Source: CAVRXQ01 sp963838845 (GTDB lineage: Bacteria > Actinomycetota > Acidimicrobiia > Acidimicrobiales > Bog-793). Taken from it: DNA of 64,000 bases. Shown here one piece after another: positions 16,305-25,170 of the stretch (position 1 is the first letter of the stretch; every line of letters starts with the position of its first letter). Position numbers and translations under genes: made by a program. The notes below the pieces were generated by a model. That model had not been told where the DNA came from. It did no database searches and worked only from the letters and a program-made list of their open reading frames with translations. Location: contig CAWISR010000003.1 of the NCBI GenBank assembly GCA_963838845.1, positions 1,426,001-1,490,000 of the forward strand. Reading direction: 5' to 3'.

Positions 16305-17015
16305 TCAGAAGAGCTGCGAGGCGAGCGAGCGCCGGAAGCGTTCGCGGTGGGGGTCGTCGACGGGCATCGTCTCCAGAAGGTCAAGGAATTCCTGCCGCGC
16401 CTCGTCGTTGCTACGGACCTGAGCGAGCAGCGCTTCGAGGCGTTCCTCGATCTGTGCACCAACGGGCGGGGCACCGTTTTTCGAAAGTCGCGCCGCCGCA
16501 GCGAGCCTCCGGATCCGCTCGTTCTCTGGGACTCGCTCCAAGAAGGCGAGCGCCTCGTCAGCATCGCCGCGCGCTAGGAGGAGTTCGGCGAGTTTGGCGA
16601 CGCCCTCCTCGTGATCGGGATCGAGTTCGAGCGCGCTGCGGATCGATTCTTCGTCGCCTTTCGCGACGAGGAGATCGGCCTCCGAGGGTTCCGAGACGAG
16701 TCGGCCGACGAACTCCCGCACAGCGGGCTCGGGAAGTGCTCCGATAAAGCCGTCGACAACCTTGCCGTCGCGCAGCGCGTAGACGGCGGGGATCGACTGG
16801 ACGCCGAACGCCGCGGAGATCTGTGGGTTCTCGTCGACGTTGACCTTCACCAGCGCAACCCCGCCGTCGGTCTCGTCGACGATCTTTTCGAGGATCGGCC
16901 CGAGCGTTCGGCACGGGCCGCACCAAGGCGCCCAGAGGTCGACGACGACCGGAACCTGCGACGAGCGCGTGACGACGTCATCCTCGAACGTCGCGTCAAC
17001 AGTGTCGATGGCCAT
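16305..17015 (-). CDS. Thioredoxin-domain protein with C-terminal TPR region (CnoX/YbbN-like)
   Basis: 236 residues from ATG at 17015. Residues 1-110 are a thioredoxin domain with the active site LWAPWCGPCRTLGP (Cys 32 and 35) and cis-Pro in VQSIPAVYALRDGKVV. Residues about 115-236 are helical, with DEESIRSALELDPDHEEGVAKLAELLLARGDADEAL forming TPR-like pairs (the two stretches 113-135 and 136-160). This two-part design is the CnoX/YbbN chaperone-holdase and thioredoxin group. TATGGT ends six bases before the start, so the message may be leaderless. It heads the folP-holA-phosphatase run. Confidence 0.88.
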   Translation of the reverse strand: MAIDTVDATFEDDVVTRSSQVPVVVDLWAPWCGPCRTLGPILEKIVDETDGGVALVKVNVDENPQISAAFGVQSIPAVYALRDGKVVDGFIGALPEPAVREFVGRLVSEPSEADLLVAKGDEESIRSALELDPDHEEGVAKLAELLLARGDADEALAFLERVPENERIRRLAAAARLSKNGAPPVGAQIEERLEALLAQVRSNDEARQEFLDLLETMPVDDPHRERFRRSLASQLF

Positions 17016-17021
17016 CAATCG

Positions 17022-17027
17022 ACCATA
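17022..17027 (-). promoter_or_regulatory. Candidate -10 element of the thioredoxin operon
   Basis: TATGGT on the minus strand, six bases before the ATG at 17015, the same spacing as seen before several other starts in this window. No convincing -35 box. Confidence 0.35.
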
Positions 17028-17206
17028 CCGGTTGACCTCGGGCTGCCCGCCCGTGGGCGCACTTCGTCCGACGTCCGGTGTCTCCATTTGTTCACCGGAT
17101 TACTCTTTGGCGTTCCGCCGGGAACTGCGATTGCCAGGTCTGCCGCGAGGGGAGCGGTGTCTTTCGGGGGGTGGCCACGTTGGGGGTGGTATCGGGAGCA
17201 ATCGAG

Positions 17207-18844
17207 ATGGACGCCACGAGGGCGCGTTCTGAAAAAGGCCTGAAGGGCGGCGCGCTCGGTCTCATCTCGAGCACGGTCGTCGGCGTCGCTTCGACAGCCC
17301 CCGCCTACAGCCTGGCAGCGACGCTCGGCTTCGTCGTCGTGCTGATCGGCGTGAAGTCTCCAATCGTCACGATCCTCGCGTTCGTGCCGATGCTGCTCAT
17401 CTCGATCGGCTACAACGAGCTCAACCGCGCGAACCCCGACTGCGGCACCACCTTCACCTGGGCGACGCGGGCCTTCAATGCGGTTCGACCATCTCGCCGT
17501 TCTCGCCGAAGCTCGCCAGCGCTCGGCTGGGCAGGGGGCTGGGGGATTGTTGCCGCCGACATCCTCGTCATGGCGAGCCTCGCCCAGATCGCCGGTCAGT
17601 ACGTGTTCTTGCTCTTCAACACCAAAAGCATCGGGAGCGATCCCTCCAGTGGCTGGGTGTTGCTCGTCGGCATTCTCTGGATCGTCGCGATGACGGTGAT
17701 TTGCTACGTCGGCATCGAAGTCTCGGCGAACTTCCAAAAGGCATTGCTCGGCATCGAGCTCACGATGCTCACCATCCTTGCGATCGTGGCGCTCGTGAAG
17801 GTCGGCAACGGCACCGCGCCGATCGGGCACCTCGCGGTCTCCGCGTCCTGGTTCAATCCTTTGAACGAGCCGATTTCCAGTTTTGCCCAGGGTCTCACGT
17901 TGATGCTCTTCATCTACTGGGGCTGGGACACGGCGGTGTCGGTGAACGAGGAGACGGCGAACCGGCGCGTCACCCCCGGGCGGGCGGCGGTCATCTCGAC
18001 GTTCATCCTGCTCGCTATCTATCTGCTCGTCATCCTTTCGACGCAGGCGTACGCCGGAATCGGCACGACGGGGATCGGACTCGGCAACCCGGCGCACATC
18101 GGCGACGTCCTCTCTGTCCTCGGCGGCTCGATTTTCGGCACCTCCGGGTTCGGCAGCGTCCTCAGTCACCTGCTCTTGTTGATGGTGCTGAGCTCGGCGG
18201 CCGCCTCGACCCAGACGACGATCCTGCCGACGGCGAGGACGACGCTTTCGATGGCGGTGTTCCGCGCCATCCCCAAGAAGTTTGGGACGGTGAGTCGCCG
18301 CTTTCTCACCCCGACCGTGTCGACCGCCACGATGGGGGCGGTCTCGATCGTCCTTTACGTCGTCATGAACTACATCTCGAAGGGCGAAGTGATCGTCGAT
18401 TCTGTGACCGCGCTCGGGATCTGGATCGCCTTCTACTACGGGCTGACCGGGCTCGCGTGTTTCGCGTACTACCGGAAGACCCTCACCGAAAGCTGGAGGC
18501 ACTTATGGATGAGGGGGATCTTGCCCCTGCTCGGGTGGGCGATCATGTGGGCGATCGGCGGCTACAGCCTCGTCCTCGACTGGGGTCCCGGCAGCAGCGT
18601 CACGTCCTGGAGGGTGCCCGGCGTCCACTGGCACGTCGGCGGGGCGTTCGTCCTCGCCTTCGGTTCGATCGTCGTCGGCTTCATCCTCTATTTCGTCTAC
18701 AAGGCGATCGCCCCGGCCTACTTCCGGGGTGAGGTGCTGAACCGGGATACGACGACCACCATCCCTGAGGATCTCGGAGAGGCCGTCGGCCTGTTCGGGA
18801 TCGAGCCGGAGCCGGCGACCCCGACCACGACCCCGTCGTCGTAG
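17207..18844 (+). CDS. APC-superfamily amino acid/polyamine permease
   Basis: 545 residues from ATG at 17207 (GGGAGC upstream). About twelve membrane helices. The first carries GALGLISSTVVGVASTAPAYS, the glycine-rich substrate-binding helix of APC transporters, and TM6 has FIYWGWDTAVSVNEE. Substrate is not evident. Between TM2 and TM3 an odd Arg/Ser/Pro stretch (VRPSRRSRRSSPA, encoded at about 17482-17521) interrupts TRAF...LGWAGGWG, the position where homologues have a short loop. That stretch has poor third-position GC, while the neighbouring frame has very high GC there, suggesting two compensating indels. The overall reading frame is open. Confidence 0.85.
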   Translation: MDATRARSEKGLKGGALGLISSTVVGVASTAPAYSLAATLGFVVVLIGVKSPIVTILAFVPMLLISIGYNELNRANPDCGTTFTWATRAFNAVRPSRRSRRSSPALGWAGGWGIVAADILVMASLAQIAGQYVFLLFNTKSIGSDPSSGWVLLVGILWIVAMTVICYVGIEVSANFQKALLGIELTMLTILAIVALVKVGNGTAPIGHLAVSASWFNPLNEPISSFAQGLTLMLFIYWGWDTAVSVNEETANRRVTPGRAAVISTFILLAIYLLVILSTQAYAGIGTTGIGLGNPAHIGDVLSVLGGSIFGTSGFGSVLSHLLLLMVLSSAAASTQTTILPTARTTLSMAVFRAIPKKFGTVSRRFLTPTVSTATMGAVSIVLYVVMNYISKGEVIVDSVTALGIWIAFYYGLTGLACFAYYRKTLTESWRHLWMRGILPLLGWAIMWAIGGYSLVLDWGPGSSVTSWRVPGVHWHVGGAFVLAFGSIVVGFILYFVYKAIAPAYFRGEVLNRDTTTTIPEDLGEAVGLFGIEPEPATPTTTPSS

Positions 18845-18866
18845 GGGGGCCGATCCGAGGGTCGGG

Positions 18867-21800
18867 TCAGGCGACGAAGTACTTCGCCTGAGGGTGGTGG
18901 CAGACGATCGCGAGCGTCGTCTGTTCGGGTTCGAGCTGGAAGCCTTCGGAGACGCTGATTCCGATCCGGCCGGCGTCGAGCAGCTCGACGACCTTCGCAT
19001 TGTCCTCGAGGTCCGGACAGGCCGGGTAGCCCCACGAGTAGCGCCCGCCGCGGTACTTCTGGCGGAAGAGCCCGGTGAGCGTCGGGCCGTCTTCTTGCGC
19101 GAAGCCCCACTCCTCGCGAATGCGGCGGTGCCACAGTTCGGCGAGCCCCTCGGTCATCTCGACCGAGAGTCCGTGCAGGGCGACGTAGTCGACGTAGCGG
19201 TCGGCGGCGAAGCGTTCGCGGGCTTTCGCGGAGGCGACGTCGCCCATCGTGACGACGAAGAACGACGCGTAGTCCACTTCGGGGTGATCGACTGGGCGGA
19301 AGAAATCCGCGATGCACAGGTACGGCGCTTCCCGCTGACGCGGGAAGCGGAAGCGAGTGAGCTCGGTCGTTCGCGTCGCGTCGGAGAAGACGACGAGATC
19401 CGGACCCTGTGAGCCGACCGCGTAGTACCCCCAGACGACTTGGGGGATGAGGATGTCCTCCGCCTTCGCCTCGTCGAGCCGGGAGCGCAGCTCGGCGCGG
19501 ACGCGCTCTTTGAACTCCTCGTCGGACTCACCCGATTCCGGTCGGTATCCCCATTGGTTGCGGAAGAGCGCGGTTTCGTTGAGGTGGCCCCGCACGTCGT
19601 CGAGCGAGATGCCCTTCGCGACGCGCGCGCCGAGGAAGGGCGGGACGAAGACGGGGTTGTCATCGGCGACGTCGGGCGAGCGGTTCGGCAGCGTCGCCGG
19701 ATCGACCCGCGCGAGCTTCGCGCTTTTGCGCTCGGGCAGTTTGCGCCCGGTCGGCTCGACGCCAAAGGACGGGTCGACGATCCCCGTGACCTTTTCCTCG
19801 ATCAGCTTGTCGAGGGTGCGGAGACCCTCGAAGGCGTCCTTGCCGTAAAAGACTCGGCCGCCGTAGACGCTGCGGAGATCGCGCTCGACGTAGTTGCGCG
19901 TCAGGGCAGCGCCGCCGAGGAGCACCGGCACCGCGGTCGTCCCGCGACGGTTCATCTCCTCGAGGTTCTCACGCATGATCAACGTCGAGCGCACGAGCAA
20001 CCCGCTCATGCCGATCGCGTCCGCCTCAACCTCGGTCGCCTTATCGAGGATCTCGTTTACGGGAACCTTGATCCCCAGGTTGAAGACGTCGTAGCCGTTG
20101 TTCGTCAGGATGATGTCGACGAGGTTCTTGCCGATGTCGTGGACGTCGCCTTTTACGGTCGCGAGCACAACGCGCCCTTTGCCACCCGAATCGGCGTGTT
20201 CCATGTGCGGTTCGAGGTACGAGACGGCCGCCTTCATCGTCTGGGCCGACTGCAAGACGAAGGGAAGCTGCATCTCGCCTGAAGCGAAGAGGTCCCCGAC
20301 GACTTTCATGCCTCCCAAGAGGACCTCGTTCACGACGTCGAGCGCGCTGCGCTCTTCGAGCGCCTCGTCGAGGTCGGACTCGAGTCCGATGCGATCCCCG
20401 TCGATGATGCGTTGGCGGAGCCGACGATCGACGTCCCAGCCCGTGCGGTCCTCTTTCTGAACCGACGTCGACGTTGCGTCGGCGAACGCCTCGGTGAGCG
20501 CCACGAGCGGGTCGTATCCCTCCCCACGGCGGTCGTAGATCAGGTCGAGGCAGATCTTGCGGTGTTCGGGATCGATCTTGTGCAGCGGTGCGATCCGTCC
20601 GGCATGGACGATCGCCGCGTCGAGCCCGGCTTCGACGCACTCGTGCAGGAAGATCGCGTTCAGCACCTGGCGCGCGGCCGGGGCGAGGCCGAAGGAGACA
20701 TTCGAGATGCCGAGCACGCAATGCACGCCGGGGATCTCCGCCTTGATGCGGCGGATCGCTTCGATCGTCTCGATGCCGTCCTTTCGGCTTTCTTCCATCC
20801 CGGTCGAGAGCGGCAACGCGAGCGTGTCGATGAACAGATCCGACGGTTCAAGTCCGTAACGGTCGACGGCGAGTTCGACGATCGCCTTTGCCGCACGCAC
20901 CTTCCAGTCCGCGGTCCGCGCCTGTCCGTCCTCATCGATGCACGTGCAGATGACCGCGGCTCCGTGCTCCTTTGCGAGCGACAAGAAGGCATCGAGGCGC
21001 GTCCCTTCCGCGTCTCCGTCCTCTAGGTTGACGGAGTTGATGACGGCGCGCCCGCCGATGAGCTCGAGCGCGGTCCGGACGACGTTCGACTCGGTCGAGT
21101 CGATCACCACTGGGACCGTCGATTGGGTCCAGAGTCTGCTCAACACCTCGCGCATGTCTGAGACGCCGTCCGCCCCCGTGTAATCGACACAGACGTCGAT
21201 CAGGTGCGCGCCCTCACGGACCTGATCGCGCGCCATCGCGGTAGTCGTCTCGAAGTCGCCGGCGAGCATCGCCTCGCGGAAGCGCTTCGATCCGTTCGCG
21301 TTCGTGCGTTCACCGATGACGAGGAACGACACGTCCTGGTCGAAGGGGACGAAGCTGTACAGAGACGCCGCGCCGGGTTCGAAGATGACGTCGCGCCGCT
21401 TTGCCTCGAGGCCGAAACACTTATCGACGACCGCTTCCAGGTGCGCGGGCGTCGTCCCACAACATCCGCCGATCACCGCGACGCCGAATTCGGTGGCAAA
21501 GCGGTAGAGGTGCTCGGCGAGCGCGTCGGGAGTGAGGTCGTAGTGCATCTTCCCGTCGACGACGGAAGGGAGACCGGCGTTCGGCATCGTCGAGATCGGC
21601 CGGCGCGAGTTTTCAGAGAGGTGACGAAGGGGCTCGTACATCTCGACCGGACCTGTCGCGCAGTTGATCCCGATGACATCGGGACCGAGCGCGTCGAGAG
21701 CGCACAGAGCAGCGCCAATCTCGGTGCCTGGGAGCATCCTGCCCGTGAGTTCGATCGTTACTTGCGCCTGCAGTGGAACCTGCCGACCCGTTGCGGTCAT

Positions 21801-22332
21801 CGCCCGTCGACAGGCAACAAGCGCCGCCTTCGCTCCGAGCAGGTCGAACACCGTCTCGACGAGGAGGAGGTCGACTCCGCCTTCCAACAGCGCCCGGGCC
21901 TCGATCTCGTAGGCGTCGCGCAGGTCCGAGAAGCTGATCTGACCGAGGGAGGGAAACTTCGTGCCCGGACCGAGACTCCCTGCGACAAAGCGCGGCCGAT
22001 CAGGTGTCGAGTAGTCGCGCGCGACTTCGACGGCGAGATCGGCAGACCGCCTCGCGAGTTCGGCGGCGCGGTCTGCGATCTGATACTCACCGAGCACGAC
22101 GCCGAACGCACCGAACGAGTTCGTCTCGACGGCGTCGACACCGACATCGAAGAACGAGCGGTGCAGATCCTGGACGACGTCTGGTCTCGTCATCACGAGG
22201 GCTTCGTTGCAGCCTTCGAGCGCGGGGCTGCCGAAATCGTCAGGACCGAGCCCGCGGCAGCTGAAGGTTCGTCCCAGTGGCCCCGTCGAAGATGACGACG
22301 CGTTCCCGGAGAAGGTCCAGGTAACCAGCCAT
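18867..22332 (-). CDS. metH: Cobalamin-dependent methionine synthase MetH (frameshifted near the start)
   Basis: Methylates homocysteine with 5-methyl-THF. Domains of the main frame (18867 to about 22256): homocysteine-binding with zinc cysteines GINCATGP and GGCCGTTP, pterin-binding with FLVIGERTNANGSKRFRE, cobalamin domain with KGDVHDIGKNLVD, and the SAM reactivation domain ending YPACPDLED...HPQAKYF. The expected start, MAGYLDLLRERVVIFDGATG, begins at ATG 22332 in a different frame and runs into TGA at 22240-22242. Removing one C at about 22256-22257 joins NLQL to RGLGPDDFG exactly as in homologues. A TAGCCT element lies eight bases before the ATG. Restored length would be about 1,154 residues, typical of MetH. 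Confidence 0.9.
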
Positions 22333-22340
22333 GAACGCAA

Positions 22341-22346
22341 AGGCTA
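22341..22346 (-). promoter_or_regulatory. Candidate -10 element of metH (TAGCCT)
   Basis: TAGCCT on the minus strand, eight bases before the expected metH ATG at 22332. The flanking CCATTAGCCT is shared with the dapD upstream region. No ribosome-binding site is seen in between, consistent with a leaderless message. I see no cobalamin or SAM riboswitch in the short gap to the ATP-grasp gene. Confidence 0.4.
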
Positions 22347-22403
22347 ATGGCCGAGTCGGCGACCGCTTCGGAGCCGCGCCGCTGAAGGGCGTCGCTCCCA
22401 AGC

Positions 22404-23278
22404 TCAGCTGCGGGCGAGCAACTCCTCGACGGCAACCGCGAATCGGGTCGCCGAACCATCGGAGCAGTTGAAGTAGAGGTTCGACTCGGTCACCTCGACC
22501 TCTATGAGCAACGGTGGCCGTCGTCGCTCGCCGCGATGTCGACCCCGGCGTAGAGCAGTCGCTCCGCGCCGCCTGGGACCGCCGCGAGGGCGGAGGCGGC
22601 GAACTCGAGGTCGGCGTCGGTTGGCTTTGTCGGTTCGATGATGTCGACCGTCAGCGAACCGGGAAGGAAGGGCCCGCGGGCTCCGAGAAGCGGTGGCTTG
22701 TAGATCGCATGGCTGAACTCTCGCCCGAGGTAGATCAGACTCCGCTCCCCGTCACGCTCAATGGCGTCGAGGTAGGGCTGCACCATCGCGGTCGCTCCTC
22801 GGTCGAGCAAAGCCGTGAGGTGGTCGAAGATTTCCTCGCGCTCGCCGGGGCCGAAGCGAGCGGACCCGATCCCTCCAGCACCGACGGTCGGCTTGACGAC
22901 GATGTCGCCTTCGGGAAAATCGCAGCCGAGGTCGGTCGGGCCGTCGATCCAGATCGTCGGCACCGTCGGCACGCCGACCGCGTCGAGATCAGCGAGGTAG
23001 TGCTTGTCGGTGTTCCACTCGAGGATGTCCGCGGGGTTCGCGACACGATGAAGCGAGCGCGCCCAGCTGAGGAACTCGCCGCGTCGTTCGGGGTAATCCC
23101 ACGTTGAGCGGACGACGACGAGAGCGAAGCTCGACCAATCGACCGTCTGGTCATCCCAACGGGCCGCTGTTGCCTCGAATCCGTGTTCGTTGAGCGCGCC
23201 GAGCGTCGAGTCGAGGTCCTGGTCGAACTCCAACCCGCGCGTAGCCGTTGCGATCGCGACGTGGGCGCGGTCGGTCAC
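22404..23278 (-). CDS. ATP-grasp family ligase of unknown substrate (frameshifted near the C-terminus)
   Basis: GTG at 23278 opens a reading frame with ATRGLEFDQDL, VVRSTWDYPERRGEFL, NTDKHYLADL, VVKPTVGAGG (ATP-binding lysine) and QPYLDAIERDGERSL, typical of RimK/glutathione synthetase-like ATP-grasp enzymes. The frame stops at 22502-22504 just after VDIAASDDG. The next frame continues IEVEVTESNLYF, the metal-binding strand that normally completes the fold, and ends at 22404-22406 with VEELLARS. One missing base at about 22508-22512 explains the break. The repaired product would be about 290 residues. The acceptor substrate is unknown. Homologues often stand alone, as here. Confidence 0.8.
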
Positions 23279-23307
23279 GGCGTGGATTCCAGGCGCATGC
23301 GTCGAAG

Positions 23308-23763
23308 TTAGTTCCGAGCTGTGGCGGCGACGGCCGGAGTGTCGATCGCCGATTCGTGCCGCGACTCGACGGAAACGGTCGACCGCACCCAATGGTCGTG
23401 GCACTTGCGCAGCGAGTCGGGGAGCCGCGACAACTGCTTCGCCGAAACCGGGGGCAGTCGCCGCCTTGAGGAGATCGCGTCGGACGCCTCGACCCGGACC
23501 ATGCCAAAGTCGATCGCGCGGCTGACGGTGCGGAAGAACGGCGCGTGTCTGCCCGGCCGATCGCCAATTCCGACACTTCGCGCCACGTCGGACAAAACGA
23601 GGTCGGCACCTGTTGGCGAGAGGTCGAGTCTCCAGGCGAAGTGGCGCAGAAGCCACATCGTTGAAGGGCCGAGAACCGGCAACCAGAAGAGCTCTGCGTA
23701 GTGCGAGCGCGGATCGACGCCGCGGACTTCGAGCGAGGTTTCGACCCAGGCGACGAGGCGCAC
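23308..23763 (-). CDS. Conserved actinobacterial protein of unknown function
   Basis: 151 residues from GTG at 23763 (the start is uncertain; the frame is open further upstream). The middle reads YAELFWLPVLGPSTMWLLRHFAWRLD...DVARSVGIGDRPGRHAPFFRTVSRAIDFGMVR, which I associate with a conserved actinobacterial hypothetical family; it resembles a winged-helix fold with a short loop GDRPGRH. The C-terminal part includes LSRLPDSLRKCHDHW. No membrane segment or signal. It lies 29 bases upstream of the ATP-grasp gene on the same strand. The 269 bases upstream (23764-24032) hold no gene I can support. Confidence 0.6.
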   Translation of the reverse strand: MRLVAWVETSLEVRGVDPRSHYAELFWLPVLGPSTMWLLRHFAWRLDLSPTGADLVLSDVARSVGIGDRPGRHAPFFRTVSRAIDFGMVRVEASDAISSRRRLPPVSAKQLSRLPDSLRKCHDHWVRSTVSVESRHESAIDTPAVAATARN

Positions 23764-24032
23764 GGTAACTCGCCCGAAGATCTCGTCGAGTCCGATCACC
23801 GCGTCGTCTCCCGAGCCAATTTGGGACTGGCGGATCAGCACCACGCGAGCGTGGCCTCGTGGGATACCGCGCCGGCTACCACCGGACGAGACGCGAATCT
23901 CCTGCACACGTGGACGAACGTTCGCGAACGATTCACCGACTCGTCGCTGTTCGTCAGAGCTCCTGAAACCATGCTTACTGTGGAAGTGATGGATTGGCGA
24001 CTGCGAATCACGAGAGAAGCAGCCCAACACCG

Positions 24033-24803
24033 ATGACGGCGGAGATCGTTCTCGCGCTGGCGGTGTTCGGTGCCTGCGCGGTAGAGGCGGTCGAAGCGCT
24101 CACCCTCGTCGTCGCGTCCGGAACGACGCGGGGATGGCGCAGCGCGTTCGAGGGTACGGCGACCGCGCTCGTTGTCTTAGCGGTACTCATCGGAGCTGTC
24201 GGCGTGCCGCTCGTACACTACGTTCCGATCGACGTCTTGCGTGTCGTCGTCGGCGGACTGTTGCTAGTGCTCGGGCTGTCGTGGCTGCGAAAGGCGATCC
24301 TGCGCTCTTCGGGGCACATTGCGATGCACGACGAGGACGCGATCTACGCGCGCACGGTCGCGCGGCTATCGGACGGCACAGCGGTGCGGTCCGGTTACGA
24401 CGGCCTCGGCTTCGTCGTCGCTTTCAAGGGCGTGCTCCTCGAAGGACTTGAGATCGTGCTGATCGTCATCAGCCTCGGATCCTCGTCACATCACCTCGGG
24501 CTCGCGGCGGCGATGGCGGGCGCGGCGGTGGTGGTGGTGTCCGGGATCGGCGTTCTCGTCGCTCGCCAGTTGCGCGAGGTGCCGGAGAACACGCTGAAGT
24601 TCGGCGTCGGAATCATGCTTTCGAGCTTCGGCGTCTTCTGGGTCGGCGAGGGTGTCGGGTTGTCCTGGCCGGGGTCCGACGCGATGATCCTCGCCCTCAT
24701 CGCCGGTTTCCTTTTGTACTCCTACGGCCTCGTACGGTTCATGCGCTCGCAGCTTGGTGGTGCGGCGCAGGCCGACCGCGGGGTCAGAGTGGGTGAGACG
24801 TGA
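24033..24803 (+). CDS. COG4280-like integral membrane protein
   Basis: 256 residues from ATG at 24033. About seven membrane helices. Two acidic, similarly built segments stand out: FGACAVEAVEALTLVVASGTTRGW near residue 10 and GVLLEGLEIVLIVISLGSS near 135; duplicated E-x-x-E helices with small neighbours are found in several cation transporters. A short cytoplasmic loop AIYARTVARLSD precedes the second. The function of this family is not established. The stop overlaps the next small membrane gene (GTGA), so they form a pair. Confidence 0.7.
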   Translation: MTAEIVLALAVFGACAVEAVEALTLVVASGTTRGWRSAFEGTATALVVLAVLIGAVGVPLVHYVPIDVLRVVVGGLLLVLGLSWLRKAILRSSGHIAMHDEDAIYARTVARLSDGTAVRSGYDGLGFVVAFKGVLLEGLEIVLIVISLGSSSHHLGLAAAMAGAAVVVVSGIGVLVARQLREVPENTLKFGVGIMLSSFGVFWVGEGVGLSWPGSDAMILALIAGFLLYSYGLVRFMRSQLGGAAQADRGVRVGET

Positions 24804-25018
24804 ACCCAGTCGTGCGTGCGCTGCGCGGGTTCGGGATGTTCTGGTTCAACTTCCTGATCGGCGACACCCCGGAGATCTTCGTCGGCGTGCTCGTCGTGAT
24901 TGGCGGAGCACTCTTGCTTCGCCACCATCAAGCGGCGGCGTTCGTCTATGTCATCGCGCTCGTCGCCATCATCTTGGGAGCGTCTGTCTACCGCGGACGG
25001 AGGCATGCGGAGCGGTAG
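24800..25018 (+). CDS. Small membrane protein paired with the COG4280-like protein
   Basis: 72 residues from GTG at 24800, overlapping the upstream stop by four bases. Two hydrophobic segments: FGMFWFNFLIGDTPEIFVGVL (roughly 11-31, interrupted by charged GDTPE) and the following VIGGALLLRHHQAAAFVYVIALVAIILG region, then a basic end YRGRRHAER. The charged GDTPE between helices might serve substrate or partner binding. I recognise no named family. Strict coupling suggests it is a partner subunit of the larger protein. Confidence 0.65.
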   Translation: MNPVVRALRGFGMFWFNFLIGDTPEIFVGVLVVIGGALLLRHHQAAAFVYVIALVAIILGASVYRGRRHAER

Positions 25019-25112
25019 GTCGCGGTCCTCACGGCCGCCCAAGACGCTGCGGAAACGGCGTTGCCTTTGGTCGGACGGATCGATTGCGGCGTGGAAATGC
25101 CGACCCCGCCGG

Positions 25113-25159
25113 TAGTGTTTCAACAAGCGATCGCTCCCTTTCAGATCAACGCGGGAGCG
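25113..25159 (+). promoter_or_regulatory. Candidate promoter and leader hairpin of the moeB-like gene
   Basis: TAGTGT at 25113-25118 is a possible -10 box. Downstream, CGCTCCC (25132-25138) and GGGAGCG (25153-25159) form 7-base hairpin arms, ending shortly before the GAGG ribosome-binding site of the GTG at 25171. A perfect palindrome AGCGATCGCT precedes it. The rest of 25019-25170 holds nothing I recognise. Confidence 0.3.
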
Positions 25160-25170
25160 CGAGGTGCGAC

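Noticed and set aside
17015..18502. 495-codon minus-strand frame opposite the APC permease
   Set aside because: Rich in Asp, Arg, Glu and His with no recognisable family; antisense shadow of a membrane protein gene.
18845..18866. Terminator between the permease and metH
   Set aside because: The CCGATCC-GAG-GGTCGG stem has a bulge and no T-run; too weak in 22 bases to call.
23764..24032. Gene in the 269-base gap upstream of the COG4280-like protein
   Set aside because: Only short shadow frames; no ribosome-binding site with a conserved-looking product.
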